From Beta vulgaris subsp. vulgaris (lineage: Eukaryota; Streptophyta; Magnoliopsida; Caryophyllales; Amaranthaceae), in the NCBI RefSeq assembly GCF_026745355.1, contig NC_079202.1, positions 29,518,218-29,582,217 on the forward strand: a DNA stretch of 64,000 bases. Direction: 5' to 3'. Every line of letters begins with the position of its first letter. Positions within the stretch are counted from its first letter, which is position 1. Below, in pieces: positions 1 through 11,893 of the stretch. The notes beneath the pieces are model-generated. The model was not told the origin of the DNA, ran no database searches, and worked only from the letters and a program-made list of their open reading frames with translations. The translations under genes and the position numbers were made by a program.

Positions 1-447
1 CACGACGCTACTCGGATCCCGAGTAGGTATAATTAACGATACTTCGTTTTTTTTGGCCAAGTTGTTAGGACGCTCCTCTTATGTCCGAGGAGGTGCCAAT
101 GAAGGAGTTTCTCGACTCGGGGGGGGGGGGGCTAATGAGCCCCATGTTTCCTAACGGTTCATTTGTTTGCACTTAGCTATTTTCGTTAAGTGATAGGGTA
201 CTCCTAGCATGGCCGAGGAGGTACCGCGAAGTGTATACTGGACTCGGGGAGCCTAATGAGCCCCATGTTTCCTAAGGAGGTTGATTTCTTTGCACTTAAC
301 TATTTTCGCTAAGTGATAAGGTACTCCTGGCATGACTGAGGAGGTATCACGAGATATATGCTCTACTCGGGGGGCTAATAAGCCCCATGTTTCCCGAGGA
401 GGTTGATTTGTTTGCATTTAGCCATTTTCGCTAAGTGATAAGGTACT
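1..447. repeat. 122-bp hairpin-rich tandem array, left part
   Basis: About three and a half imperfect units. Each carries an ACTCGGGGGGCTAATGAGCCCC block, a CACTTAGC...GCTAAGTG stem and a GGTACTCCT...AGGAGGTACC stem. The first 130 bases resemble the diverged units at 12595-12860. The array stops abruptly at the copia junction (TACTC, 444-448) and resumes at 10978. Confidence 0.85.
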
Positions 448-1034
448 CTCATAATATCATGTAACACTTACTTACCAAAGGCTTATTTAAGAAGTTCTGC
501 TAGCATTCAAACCTTAAGCTTTTGCACGATAATTTTTGAGTATTCTCTGAGCAAAAGTATTCTCTCTCAAGATTCAAACCTAGCATAAACCCTAATACCA
601 CATAGATCTAAAACTACTCTCATTCTAAGCATATTAGGTGTTTTCTCGTGAGAGAAAAACTTGTTGTATTTGAGCATCCTGTGAGTTCAGGTTGCTGGGG
701 AAGTTGATCAGGGATCAACTTCATTTGAACCATCATAGTTGGTGGTTGAGTCGAACTTCCATAGGTGGAAGTTGGGGAATCATCTTGTGCATAGGTGCAT
801 AAGTGATTGAGTGTAATTCTTTTGTTATTCTGAGTTGATTAATAAAAGAGTGAGTGAGTGGAGGACGTAGACTTATTTGAAGTCGAACCTCGTTAAATCC
901 TTGTGTTGTTTATTCATTGCTTTTATTTCCGCTGCTGAGAACTGTTTCTTTACTGTTCTTACATAATCGAAAAAGTTACAACATTCGGACAAACACTCAA
1001 TTCACCCCCCTCTTGAGTGTCTCTTGCACTTACA
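444..1034 (+). repeat. 5' LTR, truncated
   Basis: Matches 10381-10977 of the 3' LTR and ends in TTACA directly before the PBS. The first 533 bp of the LTR (equivalent to 9848-10380) are absent. The junction with the tandem array is at a TACTC shared by both sides. Confidence 0.9.
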
Positions 1035-1036
1035 AT

Positions 1037-1048
1037 TGGTATCAGAGC
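1037..1048 (+). other. Primer-binding site, initiator tRNA-Met type
   Basis: TGGTATCAGAGC, the standard Ty1-copia PBS complementary to the 3' end of initiator tRNA-Met, lies two bases after the 5' LTR end. It fixes the LTR boundary and element orientation. Confidence 0.93.
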
Positions 1049-1089
1049 CTAACTTCTTGAAAGGGTAACACCTAGAGAAGGAGGACATA

Positions 1090-2172
1090 ATGACTACTCA
1101 AGAAATGATAGTGGACCCGGAGGATCAAGGCTACCAAAGTTCAATGGACTAACTATCCTTGGTGGAAGAATTGCATGAGAAATCTGATCATTGGCACAGA
1201 CTATGAGTGCTGGATGATCATCAAGAATGGACCAAAGAAGGTGGCTAACAATTCAGATGGAACAGAGAAGAAGGAGAGTGAGTACACTACTACAGATCTG
1301 AAGACCTTCGAGAAGAATGCAAAGGCCATGTCTCTCTTCAACAAGGTATTGCTGATAATGAGGTAAGTCGTATATTAGCATGCTCTACTGCTAAGGAAAT
1401 ATGGGAAACCTTAGAATTAGCCTATGAAGGCACTAGTGAAGTCAGGAGATCTAAAGTTGATATGCTTATGTCTAAATATGAAACTTTTGATATGAACCGA
1501 GATGAAAATATAAGAGATATGTTTACTCGTTTCATGACAATTATCAATGAACTTAAATCTCTTGGAAAAGACTTTACTAATGAAGATTTGGTGAGAAAGA
1601 TCTTGAGAAGTTTGACAGGTAAATGGCTGCCCAAGGTGACTGCTATTCAGGAGGCTAAGGATCTAACGACCTTGTCCATAGAACAACTTATTGGGTCATT
1701 AATGACTCATGAGATGTTGGTGGAGTCAAAGAGGAAAGCACAACAAAAGTCGTGGGTTAGCTTTGAAGGGTGAGGAAAATGATAAGATCTTGATGATATT
1801 GGTCTCATGGCTAAGAGGTTTGAGAGGAGTCTCAGAACGCAGTTCAAGGGGAAGTCTTGGAAGAACAAGGGCAACTTGAAGAAGACCAGTTCCAGCACTG
1901 GTTGCTTCAAATGTGGAGAAACTGGACACATGATCAAGGATTGTCCAGCATGGAAGAATGATAAAGGAGGACAGAGAGAGAAGAAAATGACTAAGAGGGC
2001 TATGCTAGCCGCCTGGGGTGATTCTGATTCAGGTGGTGAAAGCGAGGAAGATGAAGCCCTAATGTGTGTGACTGCTCTGATTGGAGACATAGACCAGAAG
2101 CAGACCAGTTTAGGAAAGAAAGGACACATGTGTCTCATGGCAGGAAGCAGCTCTCCGACGAAGAACAGGTAA
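1090..2172 (+). pseudogene. gag: copia gag (UBN2 and CCHC knuckle), broken
   Basis: The structural protein of the element. The first ATG at 1090 runs only to a stop near 1150; the expected N-terminal motif continues in another frame (from 1175). A UBN2-type gag segment lies at 1462-1770 (YETFDMNRDENIRDMFTRF, then LRSLTGKWLPKVTAIQEAKD). A CCHC knuckle lies in the block starting at 1807: C33-X2-C36-X4-H41-X4-C46 (GCFKCGETGHMIKDC), which would bind packaged RNA. At least two frame changes separate the blocks, so no full Gag can be made. Confidence 0.85.
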
Positions 2173-2205
2173 CTATTTCTAATATGCAAGAACAAATGAG
2201 ATATT

Positions 2206-3350
2206 GTGATAGAGATGAGTTACTGGATTTTATTGATTCTGCTATATGAACAAAATGTTAAAGGTAATGCTGCTTATAAAGCTAACAAAAAGAAGTTGAG
2301 AGAAGTAACTCGAAACTTAGACCTAAGTAAGAGCCGGTCTGCTGAACTTGAACTTATTTGTACAGAACTGAAAGAAAAAATTTCAGAGCTTGAAATAAGT
2401 TTGGATCAGAAGAATATTGAGCTTGAGATGCTAAGACCTCAATCAGATTTTTCAAAAACTGATTTTTATCAAAACATTGATAGAGGATTTAGTAAACTCA
2501 AGGAGGCTGAAGTTGAAGGTATAAATTTCGAGTTACTCAAACAGAAAAGCTCTACTTTAGAACATTCTGATTTAATTTGGCTCATAATTATCTGATTGAT
2601 GATGTGGAAGAATTGTTCAATGAGTATGTGGATTTGAAAGCTTCTTTTGCTAGCACAAGTGGTCCTAGTGTTAATGTTGAAGACTTATGTTTGGAATATG
2701 AGGGTAAGATCTGTGATCTTCAATCCGAATTATACGAACTAAGAAAAGGCAAGAACATTGCGACCACTTCTGAACAGATCCTGAAACTGGTTTCAAAACT
2801 TAAGGATGAGCTTCATAGGCAAAGTTGGATCTTGCCATTGCTGCAGAATTTAATGAAGCTCAACTTAAGAAACTTGAAACCAAGGAACAGGATTTGAGTG
2901 ATGCTTGAGACAGATGAACAGGTTGCTCGATGCTCAGAGTACTTAAACATTCTGACTTCACAACCTGGTAATCCTCAGAGGTTTGGATTAGGGTATCTGG
3001 AACCAGTTCCCAACAGCCACCAAAGTTGGGAAGAGATGAGACTTGAATTTCTGAATTCAAGAGAGGTAAGTACGTGTTTACAAAGGATATGCACGTGTGT
3101 ACCTACTGCGAAGAATGGTCATGTTGTTAATACTTGTTGGACTAAGCAAAAACATGAAAAAGAAACCAGTCTCATGTTCACAATGTTCAATATCAGAAGG
3201 GTCACACACACAATTGGTCTAACAATGGAAAACATGATAAAACTAAGAAGACCAATGTAAAACAAATCTGGGTTAGAAAGGACAGAGTCAAACCAGTTGC
3301 CAAGGACAAGGAACCCAAGAAAGTCTGGGTTCCTAAAACTAAACCTTGAT
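2206..3350 (+). pseudogene. gag extension: coiled coil, second knuckle, WVPK motif
   Basis: 2206-2890 encodes Lys/Glu/Leu-rich heptad-like sequence (for example LICTELKEKISELEISLDQK), a probable coiled coil, in two frames. Near 3090-3130 a second CX2CX4HX4C knuckle can be read only if one extra base is ignored (TYC then NGHVVNTC). The region closes with KKVWVPK before a TGA. A coiled coil, a second knuckle and a WVPK-type motif before protease is the arrangement seen in Sirevirus polyproteins. Strongly degenerate. Confidence 0.7.
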
Positions 3351-4019
3351 TTGTTTGTGCAGGTTAGAGTGAGAGCAAAACCATACTGGTATTTGGACAG
3401 TGGTTGCTCAAGACACATGTCAGGAGATAAAAGTCAATTTCTCTCACTCGTAGCCTATGAAGGAGGAAGTGTCACCTTTGGAGACAATAGCAAAGGTTTG
3501 ATTAAAGGTATAGGTAAAGTTGGTAAGACACTTTCTCAAGCGATTAATGATGTTTACTATGTAGAAGGTTTGAAACATAACCTCTTGAGCATTTCTCAAC
3601 TATGTGACAAAGGAAACCATGTTGAATTTGAAACCAATCTTTGTCATATAGTCAACACTGAAACAAGGGAACTGGTCTGCAAGGGATTTCGACATAACAA
3701 TGTTTACATAACATTTTTAAGTCAGATTCCAAAGACCAGTGCCACTTGTCTTAGTGTTATAAAGGATGATCATTGGCTGTGGCATAAGAGACTTGGACAT
3801 GTGAGTTTTTCTTTATTAAATAAACTGAGATCTCAAGACTTGGTGACAGGTTTTCCCAACATCAAGTTTGCTGCAGATCATATTTGTCATGAATGTGCTA
3901 AATGTAAACATGTCAAGTCCTCTTTTCAGCCAAAGAAGTTTGTAAGCACAACTAGACCTTTCGAACTTGTACACATGGACTTGTGTGGGCCCATGCGTGC
4001 AAAGTCGAAATGGTCATAG
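3351..4019 (+). pseudogene. pol: copia protease and integrase zinc-binding domain
   Basis: Aspartic protease segment with the active-site DSGC triad in YWYLDSGCSRHMSGDKSQF (Asp34 of the block read from 3297), then HNLLSISQLC and the GAG-pre-integrase region with the integrase HHCC zinc motif (WLWHKRLGH...ICHECAKCK). The frame closes at a TAG (4017-4019) just after DLCGPMRAKSKW; the catalytic integrase core continues in a different frame from about 3967, so one frameshift separates the two. Confidence 0.88.
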
Positions 4020-4940
4020 TTATGTGTTTGTGTTAGTTGATGATTATTCTCGTTTCACTTGGACAATCTTTTTGAAGTTTAAAAATGAAACTTTTGAAGA
4101 ATTTGAAATTCTGGTAAAACAAGTCCAAAACAAGATTAGTCATCAACTGGTCTCTATCCGGTCTGATCATGGTTCTGAATTTGACAATGTCAGCTTCGTA
4201 ACCTACTGTAATGATCATGGTGTATCTCACAATTTTTCAGCTCCTAGAACTCCACAACAAAATGGAGTGGTTGAAAGGAAAAATCGCACTCTAGAAGAAA
4301 TGGCAAGAACAATGCTTCTAGAGAGTGGTCTTCCTCGAAACTTCTGGGCTGAGGCTGTGAGTACTGCGTGTTATATTTTGAATAGGTAATGTTGAGACCT
4401 TTACTGAAGAAAACACCTTATGAGCTCCTTAGGGGAAGAAAACCAAACATACACATTTACGTATTTTTGGGTGCAAATGTTTTGTACACAACAATGGTAA
4501 ATCAAGTTTGGACAAGTTTGACCCTAGGAGTGATGAGGCTGTTTTCGTTGGATACTCTTCACACAGCAAGGCATACAAAGTTTTCAATAAAAGAACCTTG
4601 TGTGTTGAAGAAAGTATCCATGTCTTGTTTGATGAGACTAACATGTTCAGCAAGCATGTGCAGGTTGAAGATCTTGATGAGTTCGAAATTGGTATGCTGA
4701 ACTTTACAGGGGCTAAGGATGAAGATGGTGCTGAACTAGGCTCACCACACAACTCTCATAGAGAGGAAGAGTCTGGTCCAGCACAGAATCAGGTAGCTCA
4801 AGAGGTAAGGGAAGGAGATAGTGACTCAGATGCTCATCCACATGAAGATGATGCAAATGAGACCACTATGGAAACTGGTTCACCTGCTCAAACAACAATG
4901 AGACAGGGGGAACCAGTACAGGAACAGGTTCAACATTAGA
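3967..4940 (+). pseudogene. pol: copia integrase core and C-terminal part
   Basis: Inserts element cDNA into the host chromosome. The catalytic DD35E pattern is visible: VLVDDYSRFTW (first Asp), RSDHGSEF (second Asp) and PQQNGVVERKNRTLEEM (Glu). The frame ends at 4389 in SACYILNR. The C-terminal part continues in other frames: KKTPYELLRGRKPN, then VFVGYSSHSKAYKVFNKRT from 4508 and an acidic linker to 4939. At least two frameshifts. Confidence 0.88.
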
Positions 4941-4971
4941 AGGCACAAATGAAACATTGATATAAACAAAT

Positions 4972-5817
4972 CTTTTAAGTACAAGTCCTCTCACCCCACT
5001 GATCTAATCATTAGTGACTTAACAAGGGGGTGCAGACAAGGAATTCTACTTTGCAAAACTTTTGTGCATTCTATTCCTTCTTATCAAGTGTTGAACCTAC
5101 TGACTATAAGGTTGCTTTAACGGATCCAGATTGGGTTCTAGCCATGCAAGATGAACTCAATCAGTTTGAGAGAAATCAAGTATGGCATCTTGAACCCAGG
5201 ACGGAGAATATGTCTGTTATTGGAACTAAATGGGTGTTCAGGAACAAATTGGACGATTCAGGAATTATAGTCAGAAACAAAGCTAGGCTAGTGGTTCAAG
5301 GGTTTAATCAACAAGAAGGAATTGATTATGATGAAACCTTTGCTCCAGTAGCCAGGCTTGAAGCTATCAGGATATTAATTGCTTTGCTGCTCAAATGAAT
5401 TTTAAACTCTTTCAAATGGACGTTAAGACAGCCTTTCTTAATGGCTATTTGAAAGAAGATGTTTATGTAAAGCAGCCCCCTGGATTTGAAGATAGTGATT
5501 TGCCAAATCATGTTTTTAAACTCGATAAAGCTCTCTATGGTCTCAAACAAGCTCCCAGCTTGGTATGAGAGACTTTCCAGTTTTCTTTTAGAAAATGGTT
5601 ATAAGAGAGGATCAGTTGACAAGACACTATTCTTGAAAGAAAGGGGATCTGATCTGTTAGTGGTCCAAATATATGTTGATGATATTTTGTTTGGAGCTAC
5701 TAATCCTGATTTGTGTAAAGAGTTTGCAGATTTGATGAAGAGCGAATTTGAGATGAGTATGATGGGAGAGCTTGGATTCTTCCTTGGTCTTCAAATCAAG
5801 CAACCAAAGATGGAATC
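4972..5817 (+). pseudogene. pol: copia reverse transcriptase, broken
   Basis: RVT_2-type polymerase. Blocks in order: [20 protein letters not shown] and [13 protein letters not shown] (5030-5398), [20 protein letters not shown] and LYGLKQAP (from 5395, stopped near 5566), then [17 protein letters not shown] and the catalytic box YVDDILFGATN (5486-5821 frame). Three frames are needed, with a TGA at the end of the first block and a frameshift after KQAP. The YVDD box is intact. Confidence 0.9.
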
Positions 5818-6630
5818 ATGATCCATCAACAGAAATACCTCAAGGAGCTGCTGAAGAGGTATGGTCTGCAAGATAGCAAGTCCTATGAAACACCTATTCC
5901 AACTTCTACAAAATTGAGCCTTGATGAGAAGGGAAAGGATGTTGAGGGCACGCTATACAGAGGTATGATTGGCTCATTGCTTTACTTAACAGCCAGTAGG
6001 CCAGATATAGTGTTTTCAGTAGGGTTGTGTGCGAGATTTCAAAGCAACCCTAAAGAATCTCACCTAAAGGCTGTTAAAAGGATTCTTAGATATCTCAATG
6101 GACTGATGATTTGTGTTTGTGGTATCCAAAGGGCAGCAGCATGAGCCTCATTGGATACACAGATGCTGACTTTGCTGGTTTTATTGTGGACAGGAAAGTA
6201 CTTCTGGAATGGCCCACTTCTTAGGTTCTTGTCTCATTTCATGGGGATCTAAGAAACAAAATTTGTAGCATTATCCACAGCTGAGTCTGAGTACATTGCT
6301 GCTGCTTTGTGTGTGCTCAACTCTTGTGGATAAAGTCACAACTAAAGGATTTTGGGGTCTGTTTCGGAAGTGTTCCGATTTTATGTGATAACACAAGTGC
6401 AATCAATATTTCGAAAAACCTGTCCAGCATTCTAAAACCAAGCATATTGAGATAAGGCATCATTTTCTAAGGGACAATTTGAAAAAGGTAATGTTGAGTT
6501 GGAGTTTTGCAGGTCAGAAGATCAATTGCTGACATATTTACAAAACCTTTGAGCAGAGAAGTGTTCATCAAGCTTCGTACCTTGTTGGGTATGATTAAGA
6601 TTAGAAATGAGCTCTTAGGTCTTGACTTTC
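5818..6630 (+). pseudogene. pol: copia RNase H, degenerate
   Basis: The connection domain is clear (YRGMIGSLLYLTASRPDIVF, LKAVKRILRYLNG). The RNase H follows in shifted frames: GYTDADFAG, ALSTAESEYIAA, LCDNTSAI, KTKHIEIRHHFLRDN and a terminal TKPLSREVFIKLR-like motif near 6540-6600. Catalytic Asp/Glu positions of the family are recognisable but no continuous frame exists. This marks the end of pol. Confidence 0.82.
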
Positions 6631-7172
6631 CCTTTGGTGTCAAATGATGTCATTTGTGTATATATTTCTTCTGTACATTTTTTTTTGCTTTTAGGGCTTA
6701 CAAAGTTCTTATGCGATGCTGAACTGATCATCTTAGTACTTGGGTACTTAAGCATAAGTCTTAAAAGGGTAAGTTGGCACAGACCAGTTGCAGACCACTT
6801 GGGAACCAGATTCTTGAGGCGGTTATCTCGAATACTTGGTTTATTTTTCAAATTTCAAATTAGGAAAATAAATGAAGTGACGGTTGTAATTAAGGCAACT
6901 GCAGTTTGCGATGAACGGATATATCCGTTTGATTTTTTCTTCTTTCTTACCTTCTTATATATATTCTTGCATGTGATCATACTTTCCTTATTTCTCTCTC
7001 ATTATCTTTGATCACAGATTTTCTTGATTTTGTTTTCTTTAGTTGCGTTCTTTCTTTCGATCAAACCCTACTTTCTTCTACTCTTTTCTTTCTCGAATTC
7101 TTGAAACACAAATTGTTCAAGTTTTCTTTTCTTGTTCTCAAGTGCTCACAACAGAGTAAATTCAGTCTCATC

Positions 7173-9040
7173 ATGTCAAAAAGAAGGAGTTCAAGGTTGG
7201 TCGAAAAGGAGGTTGAAGAATCTCCTGAAATTGAAACAAAGCAAGGAACGGAAGTGGTTGATCCGATTGTAGAAGAGGAAATTGAAGAAGAAGAAGAAGT
7301 ACCTCTGATACGGAGGTCTTCAAAGAAGCCAGCCACTGCAAAATCCATCACTACAAAATCAACCACACCAAAAACCACCATAAAAGCAGTGACTTCCACA
7401 TCAATCGCCAAACCCACCAAACCTGCTACAACCAAAATTACAAAAACCACCACTCCCAAAAAGCCTGTCACACCAAAATCAAAGGCTCTCTCTCCAAAAC
7501 CGGTTGAGGAGTCTAAGCCAGAGGAGTCGGAGAAGATAGAGGAGTCAGAATCTGAAAAGGAGTCGGAGCCAGTGGGTGAGTCAGAACCGGAAAATCAGGA
7601 GTTGGAGTAAGAAGAAGTTGCAAAGAAGGTTGCCGCCAAGAAACCGCCATCAAAAGCGGTTAAGTCTTTTGAGAAGACGGTTACCAAACCCATTCCCTCA
7701 AAACCGCCAGTCAAAACAACCAAGTCCAAAATCTCTACCCCTACAATTTACCCAAACCAGTGGAGAAATTAAAAAGGAAGGAAGATGGTGATGTTGAGGG
7801 GGAAGTTTCTAAGAAGGAAGGTTAAGGCTGGTGCTAGCAAGGGCCTAAGATAAGACGGTTGCCAGAAGAGTGCTGAATTTCTAAAGGCAAAGAGATCATG
7901 GAGCAGGAACCAGAACCAGACCGGTTCCCTGCTGACAAAAAGAGGAAGGTGTCTGCTACTGCTGCTGCTGAGGGTTCTAAACCCAAGAAAAGTAAGTCTA
8001 TTACCCCTGCGCCTTTGTATGATTTGAGGGATAGGTCTATACTGGTTGAGTTTTCTGTTGCAAAGAGTTAGGTTAACAAAAATTCTTGCATGAGGTTAAG
8101 GAAGCCCTAGATTTTCATAAATGGTCTGTGTTATTTGCCAAAGAACTTGATGTGTTTATGCCTTTGGTTGAGGAATTTTATGAACACCTGCATACTAACG
8201 ACGATGGGTCCTATTTGCTTTTGTTAAGGGCACTCCCATTAATTTGTCTGAGAAGAGTTTGGCTGAATTCTCAAAGTCCCCACAAGGGACTGGATGAGTA
8301 CTCAAGGGAAACTGGCCCACAGTTAAAGGCCTCACAGCAGAACAATCCAGACCAGGTTGTTCACTGGTCCTCCTGACCCTAAGCAGGGTACTCATTGGCC
8401 ATCTAAGGACCATCATGAGGATCTTTCATACCATACCTCAAAGATTGTGTTTCCCAGAGCACAGGGGCGCATGAGTGTTCGGTTGATGGACAGTGTTCTT
8501 ATTTACTGTCTCATGGAACATATTCCCGTCAATCTCCCTGCTATGATCTTGGGTCACATGATCTGCTGTGTGGAAAAGGCCAAGCATTATGGAGGATGGC
8601 TGACCTTAGTGTTCACTCATTGGAAAATTCGTATGGTGGGAGACTATGGCACCATGTCTCACCTTACGAATCAGATTATAGGTCAGAAGGGCATGTCATA
8701 TGCAGGTGGTGTTCTGAAAATGAAAAGTGCATAAAGGTGATGCTATTGGTGAGGGACCAGTACGGAATCAGTTCAGGCTACTTATGCCTTGGTGAAGCAG
8801 TTGAGTGACCAGAATCAGATGATGCAGAATATGCTGAATAGTGTCACTCAGCTTTGCACTGCTCTTCAGGAATCCTACAAGAGAGTTGAGGTTCGCCTTG
8901 ACAAGGCTGGTATTCAGGGTTGAGAGGATTCTGAGGAAAAGGATGAGTCATCCCATGCTGCTGGTGATGAAGAGGAGGAGGCAGAAAAGGAGGAGGACGA
9001 GCAAGAGAAGAGGAGGAGGAAGCACATGAAGAAGATGCTT
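7173..9040 (+). pseudogene. Post-pol region: Lys/Pro/Thr-rich protein of unknown function
   Basis: An ATG at 7173 opens MSKRRSSRLVEKEVEE, followed by an acidic stretch and a long K/P/T-rich low-complexity segment. A TAA at 7608-7610 interrupts it, and the same frame continues with KKVAAKKPPSKAVK. A structured-looking part follows in several frames: DFHKWSVLFAKELDVFMPLV (8086-8376), RMSVRLMDSVLIYCLMEHIP and LPAMILGHMICCVEKAKHYG (8357-8734), then an acidic tail. The second part reminds me of the 'putative plant transposon protein' family found beside retroelements; I cannot confirm that. Sireviruses often carry such a gene, sometimes called env-like. No signal peptide or membrane anchor is evident. 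Confidence 0.5.
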
Positions 9041-9389
9041 CAGAGAACCTTGAGGGGAAGAATGATGGGACTGAAAATGACTCTGGAGCTGATTATTTAT
9101 TCTCTTCTTCTTACTTATCTTTTGCTGCTAACCCCTCTTTTCTTAAACTTTCTATCTGGTTACCCCCTTTCCCAAATTACAAAAACATTTACTCTTCTGT
9201 AATTTTGTCTACTACTGGTCTGTAATAACTCTTAATTAGGACAAGTAGCTTTTGGTACTCTGCAGGAACTTTAATAGCATCAGCATCCCTAGAATGCTGT
9301 TTGAGCTATCTATCTGGCTTGAATTGGTGGTTATCTACTGCTTGTTTTATGTTCCTTTCATTGTATCCTTGATTTATTTTGATGATGCC
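9041..9389 (+). other. Untranslated tail of the copia element
   Basis: T-rich sequence after the post-pol region and before the first polypurine tract. I see no further coding sequence. Confidence 0.5.
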
Positions 9390-9446
9390 AAAAGGGGGAA
9401 GAGGTGTGAAGTTCTGTGATCTTTTCCACCTAATCTTAGGGGGAAG
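9390..9446 (+). promoter_or_regulatory. Extra polypurine tracts of the copia element
   Basis: Two purine runs of the AGGGGGAAG type, at 9390-9404 and 9438-9446, repeat the core of the terminal PPT about 400 bp upstream of the 3' LTR. Multiple PPT copies are a described Sirevirus trait. Confidence 0.55.
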
Positions 9447-9833
9447 TAGATCTGGTGCTATAACTTGTGTGTGTTGCAGCAACTAGAACAAGGCTGAGTG
9501 CCTTGTTAGTGTGACAGACCAGAAGTGGTTTGGATATTGAGTGTATTCAAAGCACTTTACTTCTTTTCACCCTAATGACTTAGAAATAAGTCTGAACACT
9601 ACTGATGTTCTTCTTGCGGATGCATGTTTAAGTCTAAGAGCTCTGAGTTAATCAGTATTTGCCTATGGTACTTAGAAACTCTTTCTTAAACTGCTGTCAG
9701 TTAGTTGTGAACCGGTGTACTTGCAAATGATGCTTAATCTGCAGGAACAGTACGAGACCAGTGCTTTGAGTTCTTATCTTAAGAATTCAATTATTTTGAA
9801 AACGTTCCCAAAACTTCAGGGTTTGTCATCATC

Positions 9834-9845
9834 AAAAAGGGGGAA
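9834..9845 (+). promoter_or_regulatory. Polypurine tract
   Basis: AAAAAGGGGGAA lies two bases before the TG of the 3' LTR and would prime plus-strand DNA synthesis. Confidence 0.85.
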
Positions 9846-9847
9846 TT

Positions 9848-10977
9848 TGTTATGTTCCCTATTTTGAGTTTTGAATGATGACAAACCACATTGAACTATT
9901 ATATGTCATGCATGTTTCTGTTTACATGTGTAGGTGCCAAAGTACGAGTTCAATGGATAGAAAGACGAAGCTAGTGAAGCCAAGTCTTGAAGAATTGCAT
10001 GAAGACCAAGATCAAGTTGTAGCTTTTAGGTCTTAGATGCAATGTAAGTGGTATAAAGGTTTTAATGCACTATAAAGGTTTGAAACTAGAGAGATGAGGT
10101 AGCTTTGGATGACAAGAAACATCGGATACTTGTCATAAACAACTACAAGTAAAACTTGGTTGATTGGAACAATATGGGAACAGATCTGAACCAGTCCTCT
10201 AAGATTTACTTCATGCATTCGTATTTTAGGAAATTTCTTTCCGCGTAAAATTGATTTTCAAAATACACGGATGCATGGTTTGTTATGCGAGCAATATTTC
10301 TTAAGTATGATAAGTGTGTCATATGATATTATACTGAGTATATTTTGCTTGGAATAATTTCCATACTTCCGAGGAAAGTATACTCTCATAATATCCTGTA
10401 ACACTTACTTACCAAAGGCTTATTTAAGAAGTTCTGCTACCATTCAAACCTTAAGCTTTTGCACGATAACTTTTGAGTATTGTCTGAGCAAAAGTATTCT
10501 CTCTCAAGTATTCAAACCTAGCATAAACCCTAATACCACATAGATCTAAAACTACTCTCATTCTAAGCATATTAGGCTGTTTTACTCGTGAGAGAAAAAC
10601 TTGTTGTATTTGAGCATCCTGTGAGTTCAGGTTGCTGGGGAACTTGATCAGGGATCAATTTCATGTGAACCATCATAGTTGGTGGTTGAGTCGAACTTCC
10701 ATAGGTGGAAGTTGGGGAATCATCTTGTGCATAGGTGCATAAGTGATTGAGTGTAATTCTTTTGTTATTCTGAGTTGATTAATAAAAGCGTGAGTGAGTG
10801 GAGGACGTGGACTTATTTGAAGTCGAACCTCGTTAAATCCTTGTGTTATTTATTCATTGCTTTTATTTCCGCTGCTAGAGAATTGTTTCTTTATTGTTCT
10901 TACAATAATCGAAAAAGTTGCAACATTCGGACAAACACTCAATTCACCCCCCCTCTTGATTGTCTCATGCACTTACA
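9848..10977 (+). repeat. 3' LTR, full length
   Basis: 1130 bp, beginning TGTTATGTTCCC after the PPT and ending CTTACA; the tandem array resumes immediately (GTATGCTCGACTCGG). Its last 597 bp match the truncated 5' LTR. The 5-bp target duplication cannot be checked because the partner flank was lost with the 5' end of the element. Confidence 0.92.
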
Positions 10978-11893
10978 GTATGCTCGACTCGGGGGGCTAA
11001 TAAAGCCTATGTTTCCCGAGGAGGTTGATTTGTTTGCACTTAGCTACTTTCGCTAAGTGACAAGGTACTCCTGTCATGGCCAAGGAGGTACCACGAGATG
11101 TATGCTCGACTCGGGGGGGCTAATAAGCCCCATGTTTCTCGTGGAGGTTGATTTATTTGCGCTTAGCTATTTTCGCTAAGTGATAGGGTACTCCTGGCCT
11201 GGCCGAGGAGGTACCGCGAAGTGTATGCTCGACTCGGGGGGCTAATGAGCCCCATGTTTCCCGAGGAGGTTGATTTATTTGCACTTAGCTATTTTCGCTA
11301 AGTGATAGGGTACTCCTGGCATGGCCGAGGAAGTACTGCGAAGTGTATGCTCGACTCGAGGGGATAATGAGCCCCATGTTTCCCAAGGAGGTTGATTTGT
11401 TTGCACTTAGCTATTTTTGCTAAGTGATACGGTACTTCTGGCATGGCCGAGGAGGTACCGCGAGATATATGCTCGACTCGGCGGGGCTAGTAAGCCCCAT
11501 GTTTCCCGAGCAGGTTGATTTGTTTGCACTTAGCTATTTTCGCTAAGTGATAAGGTAGTCCTTGCATGGCCGAGGAGGTACCGCGAGATGTATGCTCGAC
11601 TCAGGGGGCTAATAAGCCCCATGTTTCCCGAGGAGGTGGATTTGTTTGCACTTAGCTATATATTTTCGCTAAGTGATAAGGTATTCTTGGCATGGCCGAG
11701 GAGGTACCCCGATATTTATGCTCGACTTGGGGGGCTATTAAGCCCCATGTTTTCCGAGGAGGTTCATTTGTTTGCACTTAGCTATTTTCGCTAAGTGATA
11801 GGTACTCGTGGCATGACCGAGGAGGTACCGCGAGATGTATGCTCGACTCGGGGGGATAATAAGCCTCATGTTTCCCGAGGAGGTTGATTTGTT
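10978..11893. repeat. 122-bp hairpin-rich tandem array, right part
   Basis: Eight units; TGCTCGAC recurs at 10981, 11103, 11226, 11348, 11470, 11593, 11719 and 11840 (spacing 121-126, mostly 122). Each unit holds three stem-forming inverted repeats. It continues the array at 1-447, from which the copia element separates it. Confidence 0.93.

Larger units (their letters stand above)
444..10977 (+). mobile_element. Sirevirus-like Ty1-copia retrotransposon, degenerate
   Basis: About 10.5 kb. In order: truncated 5' LTR, tRNA-Met-type PBS, gag with CCHC knuckle, coiled-coil extension with a second knuckle, protease, integrase, RT, RNase H, a long post-pol coding region, repeated polypurine tracts and a 1130-bp 3' LTR (TG...CA). 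The domain order PR-IN-RT-RH is copia. The long LTR, gag extension, post-pol region and several AGGGGGAA-type tracts are recognised Sirevirus traits. Every domain is broken by frameshifts or stops, so it is not autonomous. By hand the shared LTR parts differ by about 15 substitutions and 6 small indels over about 590 bp. It interrupts the 122-bp array. Confidence 0.9.

Noticed and set aside
1707..2195. 162-codon minus-strand frame over copia gag
   Set aside because: It is antisense to the recognisable gag and knuckle on the plus strand; no domain.
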